Under the pieces are notes generated by a model. It saw nothing but the letters and a program-made list of their open reading frames with translations, ran no database searches and had not been told where the DNA came from. DNA of 64,000 nt from the NCBI GenBank assembly GCA_002778195.1, contig PCDI01000005.1, positions 1,331,075-1,395,074 of the forward strand, in the 5' to 3' direction. The stretch is from Raffaelea ambrosiae. Taxonomy: Eukaryota > Ascomycota > Sordariomycetes > Ophiostomatales > Ophiostomataceae. Both the position numbers and the translations under genes were made by a program. Positions 24,907 to 35,591 of this stretch are shown here, piece after piece (the stretch's first letter is position 1; each line of letters begins with the position of its first letter).

Positions 24907-27900
24907 ATGTCGTCGAACTCCCCCACCGCCGACTCGACTCCTCGTGGGGAGGACGTTTTTTTTACTGTGCCGTCCTTCGAACCGGCAAACAACTCAAATT
25001 CAGAAGCAACGGAAACTGTGCTGGCAGCGGAAACTGTGCTAGCAGCAGAAGTAGATGCGGCTTCTCAGCAGCTAGTTTCGCCAACGACGACAACCGGGAT
25101 GGCCAGCCCGTTGGCAGATACACCAACATCCCGGCCACCACACGCCGCAGCGAGTTCTTCACCATCGAGTATTCAACAACAGACAGGCACGGTAGCCGCT
25201 AGCAGCCAACACCCGCCCCTGCTACCCCTGCTCGATGTCAACGTCATCGATCTAATCGACGCCGACCCGCGTCCGACCTTTGTGCTTTCTTTGGCCTCCC
25301 TGACATCTACGCCCGACTTATCCTCACCATCCATTGTGTACTGCAACCCGGCCCTCAGCAGCTCGCCCACCCTGCGGGAAATCTTTGCCTCGCCGAGAAC
25401 AAACCATGCCATCTTCAGCGCTGGTATCGCAGATGCAATCCGGGGTCACGCGCCCGCTGCCTCTATCGTCCACCTGGGCCGTCGCTGGACGCGAATGGTC
25501 CTTCGCGGTGGCCAGTTCGCTGTGATCAGTGCCAACGAATCCGTGTCTGCCGATGCATCTATTCACACCCCAGGGGCCGTGGCTCCGACAACCCCTGTCG
25601 TCTTAGCAGCCTCCGTGGCACCGGTAACTTCCTGGGTAGCAGGCAAGAGACCAGACCAGGCTTTGCCTCAGCAGCCAGCAGGAGCTTCCGTTCCGGTGCC
25701 TATATCGCCCATGCAACTGACTTCGCCTTCGACATTCACCACGAAGACAACCTCGCCCACAACCGCGACGACGACGACGACGTCCGTCCCCGTGTTCTCA
25801 CGTTCGCCATCCGAATCTGCCTCCAGCGACGCCGATAACAGCAGCAACAGCCGGTATATTCGGGAGTTTTCCGCCATGACAGAGTTCTTACCGGTTGGGA
25901 TGTCCATTCTGACCCCAGATGGTGACTTGGTGACGGCCAATCATGCGTGGCACTTCATCACTGGCTGTCCACAGCTGCCCCGGGGCAGCGTTTTCACGCT
26001 GGACATGTTCCGGGCTTATGTCGACGAGAAAGACCGCCATAAGTTTGATAACTTTTGCAGAGAGACGGCGCGCATGTCTATTCTGACCTTTGGCTTCCGC
26101 GTGAAGCAGCCGGAGATAGAAGAGCACGGCCAAGAAGAATGTGTGCCCGATGTGTCTGCATCAGACTCTCCATCCGCTAAAGCAACCACGGGTTTGCCGA
26201 ACCTCCCGAGCCTCCCGAGCCTCTCGACCCTACCTACGCTCGCAGGCTGTGACACGGCCAGCAGAACCTCGACCCCGACACCAACGCAGGAGAAGCGCGC
26301 TTCTCCGCCGCCCATCTTAAGATCGTCGTCGAACACGACGGATATTGCCAAGGCGAAGCCTCGGGGCGGCCACGTCCTGGCCACCGTGCACGCCGACAAA
26401 GACGCGGAGGGAAATGTGGTTCGAATTCTTGTCTGTCTCAGCGACATTACCGAGCACCGCAACATTGCCGAGGCTGCCGACCGTCACGCACAGCAAGCCA
26501 GCAATCTTAGGCGCATGGCTGAGTTTGCCACCGTGGGCATGTACGACATGGACATTGATGGCAGGCTACGCGGCGCAAACCGCGTGTTCTACGAGATGTG
26601 TGGCTTAGAAATGGAATTGAACAAGGACCTGTCGAAAGAGGTTGTCCGGCCATGGGCGGTCTGCGTAACCGACGAGGACCAGCCACTCATCAAGACGTGC
26701 ATTGAACGTGTCATGGCTGAAGGCGAGCACCAGACGGCTGAGGTGCGTTTCAAGGAGCCATGGACGTCAGACGACGGTGCCGGAAACCGAATCGTGGCGC
26801 CGTGCTGGATGGAGGCCACATTTCTGCCGGTGAAGGACACCGACGGCGAAGTGCGCGCTATAACCGGCTGTGTCACCAACGTGTCGCTGCGCAAATGGCA
26901 GCTAGACCGGGAGCGTCAGGTGAAGGACGAGGCTATCGAGTCGAAGCGCCAGCAGGAGTACTTTGTCGACATGACGTCACACGAGATCCGAAATCCACTG
27001 ACCGTCATCATGGGCTGTGGTGATGCGGTTATCGATGGCCTCCGCCAGCTGCGCGAGATAACACAACAACACGTGCGTGATGGCGGCTCTGCCACTGATA
27101 TTGCCGGTCCCGAGATTGCGGGCCGGAAAACCCTGCTTGACGATACTATCGAAAATGCAGAGATCATTGTCAGCTCGGCCCTGCACCAGAAGTCCATTGT
27201 CGACGACATCCTGACCATGTCGAAGCTCGACTCGGACCGTCTTGCGGTGACGCCCGTTATTGTCGACCCGCTCGGCATTGTGCGGTCCACGCTCAAGATG
27301 TTCGACCTGCAAGCGCGCCAGGAACACATCCGGCTCGTCATGAACGTGGGCCCGTCCTTCCGCGAGCGCAACCTGCGCCTGCTGACCTTCGACCCGTCAC
27401 GTGTCAAGCAGATTCTGATCAATCTGATGAGCAACGCGCTCAAGTTCACTCGCTCTGGTACCAAGCGTGAGATCACTGTAAAGATTAGTGTGTCGAGCAC
27501 TCGCCCAACTGAGCAGACCTGTGCGGTGTCATTTGTGCCTCGCCAAGAGGGCCTCTCGCCGGCCACCACCAAGGCCCTTAAGACGGGCTATGAGACGTCG
27601 TCGCGGGGGGACTCCATCTTCCTCATCTTCGAGGTCAGAGACACAGGAGAAGGGCTGACCAAGGAAGGAATGGAGACACTGTTCCAAAAGTTTGTTCAGG
27701 TGGATTCGAGCACACACGTGAAGCACGGTGGCTCGGGTCTGGGCCTATTTATCAGCAAGCGACTGGCTGAGATTCAGAACGGCGCCATAGGCGTCGCCTC
27801 TAAGCGCGGCGTCGGCTCCACGTTTGCCTTTTATGTCGAAGCTCATATTCCACCGCCAACTGCCGTGGCCATGTCGCTACTTTCGCCAGAGGAGACCAGA

Positions 27901-28674
27901 CAGACTCTTACTGCGTTCACCGCCGCCGGTGCTGCATCGGAGGGAGAACTCTCGCGTGCCGCCCAGCCCCAGGATTACTTGAGCGAGAGCTCGTCTCTGC
28001 CCGATGACGATCGCAGGAACAGTGTTGTTGCAGCGGTCTTATCGGCTGCCTCGACCTCGTACGGCTTCACAGACGGCTCTGCCGATTCCAGGATGACTAT
28101 GGCCGACTCGGTTACCTCTGTTACCTCTGGTGGCCTCTCCTCGCCCACGTCGCCGTCGACCGCGTCGCCGTTGACCACGTCGCCGTTGACCACGTCGCCA
28201 CCAGAAATCAAGGGCATCTTGCTTGTCGATGACAACGATATCAACCTCAAGGTTACGCGGCGTTACTTCGAACGAAGCGGGTTTCAGGTGCATCTTGCTT
28301 CGAACGGGGTGGAGGCCCTTGACAAGATCCGCCAGTCCGACCGCTTTGTCCCCGGAAGTTTCCCCATTTCGGTGGTGTTGATGGACATGGAGATGCCAGT
28401 GCAAGACGGTCTGACCTGCACACGGGAGATCCGGGCGCTGGAGGCTTGCGGTGTCATCACCGGCGGCCGTATCCCAATTCTAATGATCACCGGCAATGCC
28501 CGTCCGAACCAAATCGCCGATGCCCTGGCTGCTGACTGCGATGACGTCGTGGTGAAGCCCTTCCAGATGCACCAACTGTATGAGCACATGCAAACTGTGA
28601 TCCGTACTCTGTGGGAGAAGGACGACAACCGAGCTCCTGTGGAAGAGCACCCACCGTCCGCGTCGCAGGAGTGA
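24907..28674 (+). CDS. Hybrid sensor histidine kinase (PAS-PAS-HisKA-HATPase-REC)
   Basis: A 1255-aa, single-exon sensor kinase of the fungal phosphorelay type; it would autophosphorylate on His, pass phosphate to its own receiver, and then to an HPt protein. The first 320 residues are Ser/Thr/Pro-rich with little predicted structure. PAS-like segments lie at about 320-410 (EFLPVGMSILTPDGDLVTAN) and 535-670 (EFATVGMYDMDIDGRLRGAN, ending in a PAC-like segment). The H-box is DMTSHEIRNPLTVIMG with His692. The N-box is LINLMSNALKFTRSG with Asn843. The G-boxes are DTGEG (Asp912) and GGSGLGLFISKR. The receiver starts with LLVDDND (Asp1108/1109), has phospho-acceptor Asp1160 in LMDMEMPVQDG and Lys1217 in VKPF. 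No membrane segment is seen, so it is probably cytosolic. A short TSPLT tandem duplication lies in the linker before the receiver. All catalytic residues look intact. The signal it senses and its subgroup are not assignable by eye. Confidence 0.95.
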   Translation: MSSNSPTADSTPRGEDVFFTVPSFEPANNSNSEATETVLAAETVLAAEVDAASQQLVSPTTTTGMASPLADTPTSRPPHAAASSSPSSIQQQTGTVAASSQHPPLLPLLDVNVIDLIDADPRPTFVLSLASLTSTPDLSSPSIVYCNPALSSSPTLREIFASPRTNHAIFSAGIADAIRGHAPAASIVHLGRRWTRMVLRGGQFAVISANESVSADASIHTPGAVAPTTPVVLAASVAPVTSWVAGKRPDQALPQQPAGASVPVPISPMQLTSPSTFTTKTTSPTTATTTTTSVPVFSRSPSESASSDADNSSNSRYIREFSAMTEFLPVGMSILTPDGDLVTANHAWHFITGCPQLPRGSVFTLDMFRAYVDEKDRHKFDNFCRETARMSILTFGFRVKQPEIEEHGQEECVPDVSASDSPSAKATTGLPNLPSLPSLSTLPTLAGCDTASRTSTPTPTQEKRASPPPILRSSSNTTDIAKAKPRGGHVLATVHADKDAEGNVVRILVCLSDITEHRNIAEAADRHAQQASNLRRMAEFATVGMYDMDIDGRLRGANRVFYEMCGLEMELNKDLSKEVVRPWAVCVTDEDQPLIKTCIERVMAEGEHQTAEVRFKEPWTSDDGAGNRIVAPCWMEATFLPVKDTDGEVRAITGCVTNVSLRKWQLDRERQVKDEAIESKRQQEYFVDMTSHEIRNPLTVIMGCGDAVIDGLRQLREITQQHVRDGGSATDIAGPEIAGRKTLLDDTIENAEIIVSSALHQKSIVDDILTMSKLDSDRLAVTPVIVDPLGIVRSTLKMFDLQARQEHIRLVMNVGPSFRERNLRLLTFDPSRVKQILINLMSNALKFTRSGTKREITVKISVSSTRPTEQTCAVSFVPRQEGLSPATTKALKTGYETSSRGDSIFLIFEVRDTGEGLTKEGMETLFQKFVQVDSSTHVKHGGSGLGLFISKRLAEIQNGAIGVASKRGVGSTFAFYVEAHIPPPTAVAMSLLSPEETRQTLTAFTAAGAASEGELSRAAQPQDYLSESSSLPDDDRRNSVVAAVLSAASTSYGFTDGSADSRMTMADSVTSVTSGGLSSPTSPSTASPLTTSPLTTSPPEIKGILLVDDNDINLKVTRRYFERSGFQVHLASNGVEALDKIRQSDRFVPGSFPISVVLMDMEMPVQDGLTCTREIRALEACGVITGGRIPILMITGNARPNQIADALAADCDDVVVKPFQMHQLYEHMQTVIRTLWEKDDNRAPVEEHPPSASQE

Positions 28675-29993
28675 TATTCCTCTAGTCGAGCGGGTGAAGC
28701 GAACACCCCGCATCCTTCTTTCTCTGCTTGGCATTTCGTCTTTTTTATTTATTCAAGCGCGATGACGAAGCCAGCGCCGAAACTGTGTGAAGATATGTGT
28801 GGATTATAAGGCGTCTCTTTGAATAAAGCGGACAGCCTCCCAGGAAGACCAAGGAAGCCCTCAGCAGAGATGCCCTAACGACTTACGACCAATACTTAAT
28901 GATTTTTCTGCGTTTCTTCTTGTTTTTTTTCTTTTTAATGGCATAGCGGCGATACTAAAAAGGGAGGGGGAGTTATCGAAGAAGCATGTAAAAGAAAAGG
29001 GGTGTGCGTGAGTGTCTGTGTGTGGACTTGAATTTGTTGCGCATTTTCTTCTTGCTTTATTTGTGTTCATATATCCAGAGCGGTACTACCGGCTTTCCTT
29101 TTTTTTCCCAGCTGGACTGTCCCTCTTCTCGCCCCTGTTGTACTTCAATTCGTCGCACTTCACTTCTGCTCTTCATGTATTTATATTCTTTGTTTGATTC
29201 CTTGTCTATTCTTTCACTCTCTCCGGTTGCCTCGACACTATATATATTCATGTATGAGAGGGCTTACTTGTGCGCCCTGGCGTGTGGACGACAAACTTGC
29301 CTCATTTCTTTCTTGTTTACGTTTGGGGCCGCGGGCCGTGGATGGACGAAAGGATTTCCTTGATACAGGGTGGTGGTTTTTTAAAGAAGTGCCTGGCCAG
29401 GCAAACTGCGTGTGCGTGCTTTTCTTTTCCTACGGGTATGAATGAGTATTGCTTATTTTGCTTTGTCCTCGTTGTTTTAGGGCTGCTAGGTAATAAATAT
29501 GATAGACCTCTGCGAGAAGGTGACCTGTCATAAATGCACGCAAAATGTTTATTAAACAGCTTTCGTCTCTTGAAAGGTGATTTCCTCCTTCTTGTTTAAA
29601 CGCGTCTCTGCGCGTTGTCAAATGTGTGAACGGTAACTTTGCTGTCGCCTCAAGTTGTGTCAAAAAATAAAGCAGATAAATCAAACCTAAACCCAGCCCA
29701 ATATAAAGAAATGAGATCAAGTTGTCTATAGTCGTCTCTACAATATGGCACTTAGACTGGTCCTATTCATGCACCATGAGCAGGATGTCCCTTCTTCATC
29801 CGCTAAAACACCTGCCCTTTCTATAGTAGTCTCGCCTTTCTTGGTTCCTTCTCCCTCTTCATTACACCAACTTTTCCCTAACCCTTCCCGGTCCCTCCTT
29901 CCCCCCCTCGCCCCTCGTGGTTCCCTATCCATCCCATCTCTCTCTCTCTTTCTCTCCTCTTCCTTCTTTCGATTTCGATTAAAAAAAGAAAGT
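28675..29993. other. Convergent intergenic region (3' ends of kinase and Mpv17-like gene)
   Basis: About 1.3 kb between two genes that converge. It presumably holds both 3' untranslated regions. AT-rich with CT tracts near the right end; no supported ORF or RNA gene. Confidence 0.6.
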
Positions 29994-30881
29994 TCACTCC
30001 GTGGCCACTTTAGGGGTGGCAGGCGGCGCTGCTGTCGGCGGCGCTGCCGCTACCAGACTCACATATACTCCCCATGCCACGCCTGCCAGGCCGGACACCA
30101 GGTTCCGCGTCGCCACGTCCCGCAGCAGCGCAAAGTTCCCCAGGCTCACCACGGGCCAGAAGCGCCAGGTGGCGAACATGAGCGGCCAAAAGTCGAGGCG
30201 CGTGCGGGCGACAGCGGCGGCCGACAGTTCCTGGAAGGTGGGCCATCCAGTGCCGCTTTCAGGGCTGGTCAAAAGAGGCCAGGCGGCGATGAAGGCACAG
30301 AACAGAGCGGTGTTGACGGTCGCGCCCAAGGACTGGTCGAGGGCTGTCTTGATGAGGGTATGGGGGATGTTTAGGGTTTCCGCGGGAGGGGAAGACGAAG
30401 CCGCAGGCTGCTTCTTATCATCCGGCTTGCCAGGCTTGTCAGACTGCTCTTCCTTGGCAGGCTCGGGCTTGTTGAAACCCGGAAAGGTGCGCTCGAGGAA
30501 GTCTTGCCTGGACACAGAGTGTTAGGCGACTAGGCGCAGCCAAAAAGTATACGGAAAAAGCTCGCAAGACCCAAGACGCTTTCTACTATGAGCTTCGCGC
30601 CGTCCTTATCTACGACTTACCATAACACGTTCGGCGGCGTGCTCACAATGGCATACACAAAGAACTTGATCACCGGCTCCCAGTCGAGAGAAAATGATGT
30701 CTGCTCGCAGGATTTAGCAGAGTGCCACACGAAGCAGACAGGGCCAGTTCCGGGTTCCCAGTTCCGAGTTCAGGAAGCAACGCACCTTTGTCTGGTAAGC
30801 CGTCAGGAACTGCGCCAGGAGGCTGGAGATCACACTGAGGACCGCCGCCTGGACGGAGATGGCAAAGATGGGCGGAGACAT
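29994..30881 (-). CDS. Mpv17/PMP22 family membrane protein (Sym1-like)
   Basis: Three exons, 30881-30786, 30700-30621 and 30507-29994, join in frame to 229 aa. Family members are small proteins of the inner mitochondrial or peroxisomal membrane; yeast Sym1 is needed under heat and ethanol stress. Helix 1 region: ISVQAAVLSVISSLLAQFLT. Exon 2 gives TSFSLDWEPVIKFFVYAIVS followed by TPPNVLWQDFLERTFPGF, the conserved N-terminal pattern. After a charged, Pro/Ala-rich insert of about 35 residues comes LIKTALDQSLGATVNTALFC. The family signature near the C-terminus is recognisable in FWPLMFATWRFWPVVSLGNF and GLAGVAWGVYVSL. A long hydrophilic insert and an Ala/Pro tail distinguish it from compact Sym1, so it may be one of the divergent fungal paralogues. 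The start at 30881 was chosen because it gives the correct reading phase and a short N-terminus before helix 1. Peroxisomal location is an alternative. Confidence 0.85.
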
Positions 30882-32054
30882 TGGCCGAGATTGGCAGAAA
30901 GGAGGGCGGCAGGGTTAAGACGATGGGAGAGCGAGAAGGGTACAACAGGAAAAGGTTGAACAGAAAGAGGTATCAAGAAAAGGTGAGTTGTGACGAGAGA
31001 GAGAAAGACTGTGGAGGTTATCAAGTTAATAACTCGACCCCCCTCCACGTTAGTGTTGTTGACTTTCCCCCCCGCCCGGTTCAAGTGCCCCAAAATCCTT
31101 TCTTTTACAGGTTGGATTTTTTTAAGGTTGTAATACGACGCATAGGCGTGTAAACGTGCTCCTTTTGACGATCTGCAGGTGCTTCTTTTTTTCCAGTCGT
31201 CACGGCGGGGAGACGGTCCAGTTATGGAAGGAGATTCTTTTTCTGGAAAAGGCAAAACGTCCCCGGGAAGAAGAAGCCCTGAGCCAAGACCACACACAAC
31301 CTGAGAATTCGCTGGGTCAAGATATTGGGCGCGGCCTATCTCAACCCGAAGTTTCCTTAGCCAGTCCCGAAGGCACTTGTAACGTTGTTTTGGCATCCAC
31401 TCAAGCCCAACACAAGCCCAACGCCCGAAAGACGGGGCGTTATTGGTCCCTTTACACTACGTTTCGTTCTCAGACAACGTGCCAATCCGGCTTACATACT
31501 TCGAAAGACAAGTTTGATATGTGCCATCGAGGGCTGTGATCCTTTCTACATCATTGCGAAGGGCCTTTTTTTTTGATCGCCGCACCAATTGTTTACAACT
31601 CTCTTTGTCAGTCAATTCAAATTTTGGTCTATTCGTTATTCTTGCCCATAAACCATGCTCCACGCAATTGTGTCCTGACAGAAACCAACAACGACGAAGA
31701 GCACGACCGGAAAACAATGGACATCAACAGCTTCATGCCCATTCGATGCCTATCTGCTCCTCCACGTTCACCGTCCATGTACAAAACCTGCCAAATGACT
31801 CAACGCACTGGAAATCAAACCAACAAAATGAAAACAATTCAATGAGAAAAAGACAAAAAAATTACAGAAAATAAGCAGCGACAAACGCACTGCCCTCACA
31901 GCGCTGTCTTGCTGTGTCGACGTATGATATATAGAAAAAGCGTGAAGCTTTTGCACCCCTCCCCCCTTGGCTTCTTTGCAGTGTTTCTTCTTCCTGTCCC
32001 TTACTCCTTCCCCTCGTCCCCATTTCCCATTTCCCATTTCCCGTTTCCTATCCT
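30882..32054. other. Intergenic region: Mpv17-like promoter and MPC 3' end
   Basis: About 1.2 kb between two minus-strand genes. It must hold the promoter of the Mpv17-like gene and the 3' untranslated region of the pyruvate carrier gene. An ATTGG (inverted CCAAT) occurs near 31442. No supported ORF. Confidence 0.55.
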
Positions 32055-32884
32055 CTACTCCTTGGCCGGCTCGGCAGCGGCCTCAGGAGCCGGCGGGGGG
32101 ATCTTGCCCGACCGCACAGATTGCCAGTAAAAAGCAATGCGGCCGCACTGGACGACGCCGACGATGCCCAGGAAGAAGTTGACGGCGGCCAGCAGGTAGT
32201 TCTTGGGCTTGATGATCAGGCACCAGCGGGTCCAGATCAGACCGGTGGCGGTCAGGGCGATGTTCTGGGTGGCGGACAGCTTCTCAGCCGGGCGGGCAAA
32301 GTCGGAGACGCCAGCCAGGACCAGAACCCATTTCATGATAGGAGCCCTGTGAAAAGAAAAGAAACACGTTAGCAAAGAACAGGGAAAGCAAGCATGAAGA
32401 GGAATTCCGCGAGCAAAGCAAGGACGAAAAAAATGCTCAAACCTCTGCGAGCGAAGCGAGGACTTTTCAAAAAAAGATAAGAATAAAGGAGACCTTACCA
32501 GAAGTGCACCGTCTTCAGGCCGACCGGGCTGTCCCACATGCGCTGGAACCAACTCGCCTTCGGCGCAGCACCGGCATCGGCGCCGGCCGTGCTGCTCTGC
32601 CACCGACGGGAACCAGCACCGCCCTGCTGGCGGGCGCGCTGGGAGGCGCGGCGGAACGAGGCGGCCATGAAGGAGGCGGTGGAGAAGGAAGGCAGGGCGG
32701 AGGTTGTTCTCGTTGTTGATGCGGTGGTGGTGGCGTTCGCGGCGGCCATCTTGGAGGTGAAAGGCCTGGCCGGACCGGTGGTCATGCGACGGACCAGGGC
32801 GGCCGTCGTTGACGACGACATGGCGGGCGCGGAGAAGGGGCGCACGGCGGCGCGAGCAAACGTGGCGGCAGCAGCAGGAGACAT
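32055..32884 (-). CDS. Mitochondrial pyruvate carrier subunit, MPC2 type
   Basis: Two exons, 32884-32499 and 32346-32055, join in frame (TG|G at the junction) to 225 aa. The protein would form half of the heterodimeric carrier that imports pyruvate across the inner mitochondrial membrane. The conserved core spans about residues 115-210: SPVGLKTVHFWAPIMKWVLV, then AGVSDFARPAEKLSATQNIA, TGLIWTRWCLIIKPKNYLLA and VNFFLGIVGVVQCGR, giving the expected short amphipathic segment plus hydrophobic helices. About 115 residues of Ala/Ser/Thr/Arg-rich sequence precede it, much longer than in yeast Mpc2 (about 130 aa in total); this is probably a mitochondrial presequence, though a later start among several Met codons cannot be excluded. 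A short Pro/Ala/Glu tail follows. The intron contains two CTCGCT-type elements. It is divergent from the complex I gene at 34063. Confidence 0.92.
32347..32498 (-). repeat. MPC intron with two CTCGCT-type elements
   Basis: In the sense (minus) strand the intron carries GTCCTCGCTTCGCTCGCAGA (about 32463-32444) and a diverged copy GTCCTTGCTTTGCTCGCGG (about 32425-32407), offset by about 38 bases with a T-rich spacer. The same type of unit is tandemly repeated in the first intron of the neighbouring NDUFA2 gene. Confidence 0.7.
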
Positions 32885-33099
32885 GGTGTGTTTGCGGTCG
32901 GTCTGGGGAAGTCGAAAAGTTGCGAGGAGAAATTGGTCAATTCCAAATTCTAGTTATGACTCTTTATTTTTTTTTTTATATATCGGAGCGGATCCGTCGG
33001 TCGTCCGAAGAACTGCGTGGCAGTCTGGGGTGGTCGAGGTGTGTGTGGCTTTGAGTGACCGGGCCTGGTGGGCGGGACAGGTGCGCGGAGGGTTTTTGT

Positions 33100-33144
<45 letters not shown>

Positions 33145-34062
33145 GAGCAGGAAGAGGGAGCGACAGAAGGAGGAAAAAGAGAGAAAGAATGGAGATGGCA
33201 GGGAGAGAAGAATGACAAAATAAAAAAAAACGTTGAGAGGAGGAGGGGGGGAAAAGATAACGTGTGGAGGAAGGTGCAGGCGGCACAGAACGCTGGGGGA
33301 GGCGGATCGATCGCTCTTTCCTTCGGGATGGGATTTTGGGGTCTGTGCCGCAAAAATTCGCTCTTGCTGGTCCCTGGAGGGTGGGCTGCTCCTTCCCTAA
33401 AATTTTCTGTCAGTGCGGCTCTCATGGGGAGAGGGTCCCTGTGGCTGGCCGGTGCTTGGCTGTGTGGTGGGGGACCTCCGGAGATAAGAAGGGGACGCCC
33501 CGATGTAGGAGAGGGCGAGAACACAGTCACGTGGACATGGCGACTTTGCTGTTCCGAGTGACAGCAGGCAATATCATACTATGTAGAGTGCAAGAGGAAC
33601 AGATCATCCGTATTATGTTGCACGAAAAAAAGAAAACAAAAAAAAATGGCAGCCCGGGTTGATTGACAACTCTGAGAAACCCCGAACTCAACAAAAGAGT
33701 TTCCAGAACGCCTCCCAGGCCATGGCCATCTTGGCAGGCCGCAGGGACTCACAGCTCTCTCTGCAGCGCCTATTGGCCACTGTCACAGCTCCCTCCCTGT
33801 AAGGTACTGCAACCTCTTCTGGTAGCAGAAAGTGCTCTGTGGCCGACCCCACACTCAAGCCAATGCAACCAATCATACGCCACCCTTTTTCAGCCGTGTC
33901 GCCATTGGCCATGGCTCGCTCGGCTTTCCAGCATTTGCAGACTCCAATCCATTTTCGCGCTTCTCCATCCGCATCCTCATCCGAACGGCCAGTCTCACGA
34001 CGAAGACGACGACATCGCCTGCCACCACCACCACCACCACCTTCCTCCCAATCCCGCCCACC
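32885..34062. promoter_or_regulatory. Divergent promoter region of pyruvate carrier and complex I genes
   Basis: About 1.2 kb between divergently transcribed genes for mitochondrial proteins. It contains a GTC trinucleotide repeat at 33098-33143 and four CCAAT or ATTGG pentamers close to the complex I start (33772-33776, 33860-33864, 33869-33873, 33904-33908). Such sites bind the HAP/CCAAT complex, a known activator of respiratory genes in fungi. Open frames here are shadows or repeat-driven. Confidence 0.5.
33098..33143. repeat. GTC trinucleotide repeat
   Basis: About fifteen GTC units with one GCC interruption, in the shared upstream region. Confidence 0.9.
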
Positions 34063-34789
34063 ATGTCCGCCAAGTACGCCTTCGCAAAGTCCCTCAAGGA
34101 GGTCCGCTTCCTCTTCTGCCAGACCGGCGAACACAGCGCCGCCACTCGGTTCGTTTTTTTTTTGTGCTCCCTCCGTTCCTCGCTTCGCTCGATTGAATAT
34201 TGGGTCCTCGCTGCGCTCGCGGAGAGAACTGCATTTTTGGGTCCTCGCTGCGCTCGCGGAGAGAATTGCTTTTTTGGGTCCTCGCTGCGCTCGCGGAGAG
34301 AACTGCGTTTTTGGGTCCTTGCTACACTCGCGGAGAACTGGGTTCCTTTGAGTTCTCGCTGCGCTCATGGAGAGCAGTGGGCTCTTTGTGTCCCGGCTGG
34401 ATCTAGGGAGTCCTCGCTTCCCGCGCGTGGCGCCATGGCCGTAGAACAAACAGATCGCTCCCCTCGCCAATACAGAACGGCTGCTTGCTAACACCCGCCA
34501 ACCAGGTCCTTCATCACCCGCGCCTACCCAACCATGAAGAAGAACAACCCGCACACGCCGATCCTCATCCGCGAAGCCCAGGGCACACTGCCCAAGGTGT
34601 ACGCCCGCTACGAGCTCGGCCGCGAGACAAGCCAGTCATTGGATGGTAGGTTTTTTGGGGGGGAAGGCGCGCGAGCCGCTTCCTGTGCACGGTCTGGTAT
34701 GATAAACATGTATTAACTGTGGTGCAGGTCTCTCCGACAAGCAGATCGAGGATGTCGTGAACGGCCTGGTGAAGGGGCCCAAGGCATGA
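34063..34789 (+). CDS. Complex I accessory subunit NDUFA2 / 10.5 kDa (B8)
   Basis: Three exons, 34063-34148, 34506-34645 and 34728-34789, join in frame to 95 aa, the usual size of this family. The protein is a thioredoxin-fold accessory subunit in the matrix arm of NADH:ubiquinone oxidoreductase. The assembled sequence shows MSAKYAFAKSLKEVRFLFCQ, then AATRSFITRAYPTMKKNNP, HTPILIREAQGTLPKVYARY and LSDKQIEDVVNGLVKGPKA, which follows the family from end to end. The start has a CCACCATG context. Two upstream features fit regulation as a respiratory gene: a CCAAT cluster within 300 bases and the divergent pyruvate carrier gene. The first intron (357 bases) is unusually long for this locus because of a 37-base minisatellite. 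Confidence 0.96.
34171..34365 (+). repeat. 37-base minisatellite inside NDUFA2 intron 1
   Basis: Units starting at 34202, 34239, 34276 and 34313 are spaced exactly 37 bases apart and share GGGTCCTCGCTGCGCTCGCG followed by GAGAACTGC and a T run. A partial copy (TTCCTCGCTTCGCTCG) precedes them near 34172, and a diverged copy follows near 34350. The unit length is not a multiple of three and lies wholly in the intron. Confidence 0.9.
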
Positions 34790-35591
34790 AAGGAGAAGAA
34801 ATAAAGACCGACAAGAGCAGGCGCAAGATACCAGAGCCGGTGACCGGAAACGGTGTATAGCAAAGCAAAGGCGAAGAATCCAAGGAAAGTGTGGAAAGGG
34901 AAATTGCCGCCAAAAAAAAAACTCCCCACCAACGATGACGACGACGACAAAAAAAATGAAAGCAAAGCAAAATCGAAATTTCCCCCTTCCGCCTCGAACG
35001 ATATGAAATCAAAAAGAGTCCAACGGCATATGGGGAGTGAAGGGCACACTGATGGTGTTGGGAAAAGGAGAGAGAAGAGGGCGTTTTTGTCTTCTCCTCT
35101 GCATTCCATGTACATACAACTGATTTGGGAAAGCGAAAGAGGATAGCAGATGGACTGTCTTTTTCTCCTTTGGCGCGAAGTGTATTTGAATATATATACG
35201 TATATCTGGGTGGGATAGAAAAACCACGAAAACGATCAAACTATTTTTTTTACACAGGCTACACCTACCGAGACTCCGAGCTATCATTATATTGGCAGTC
35301 AAGACTCTGGAGGTAAGAAGCAATAGAAATCAAGTATTCGGGTTGCCATTGGTAAGAATGCTTCGGTCCCTGTTCTAAACGCGACTGAGCTGAACAGCAA
35401 AACCGGCGTGAATCCATGCAGAGATACAGAATCCGGGAATTTATACAAACAGCCCGCCATGTTGCTTTGCTGCCTCGTCCTGGAAAGATGCCGAAGATGC
35501 ATCATCAGTCCGGGCCATACCCAACCAAGCCTATCAGATACTAATGCAATACATAAACGAAAGAAAATGCATGTTTGAAAACTGCCTCCTC
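34790..35591. other. Convergent intergenic region, no gene seen
   Basis: About 800 bases between the 3' ends of NDUFA2 and the Gln/Glu-rich gene. AT-rich with A runs. Presumably both 3' untranslated regions. Confidence 0.6.

Noticed and set aside
24907..28674. Need for introns in the histidine kinase
   Set aside because: The frame is open through all domains in the right order and no canonical motif is interrupted, so a single exon is preferred.
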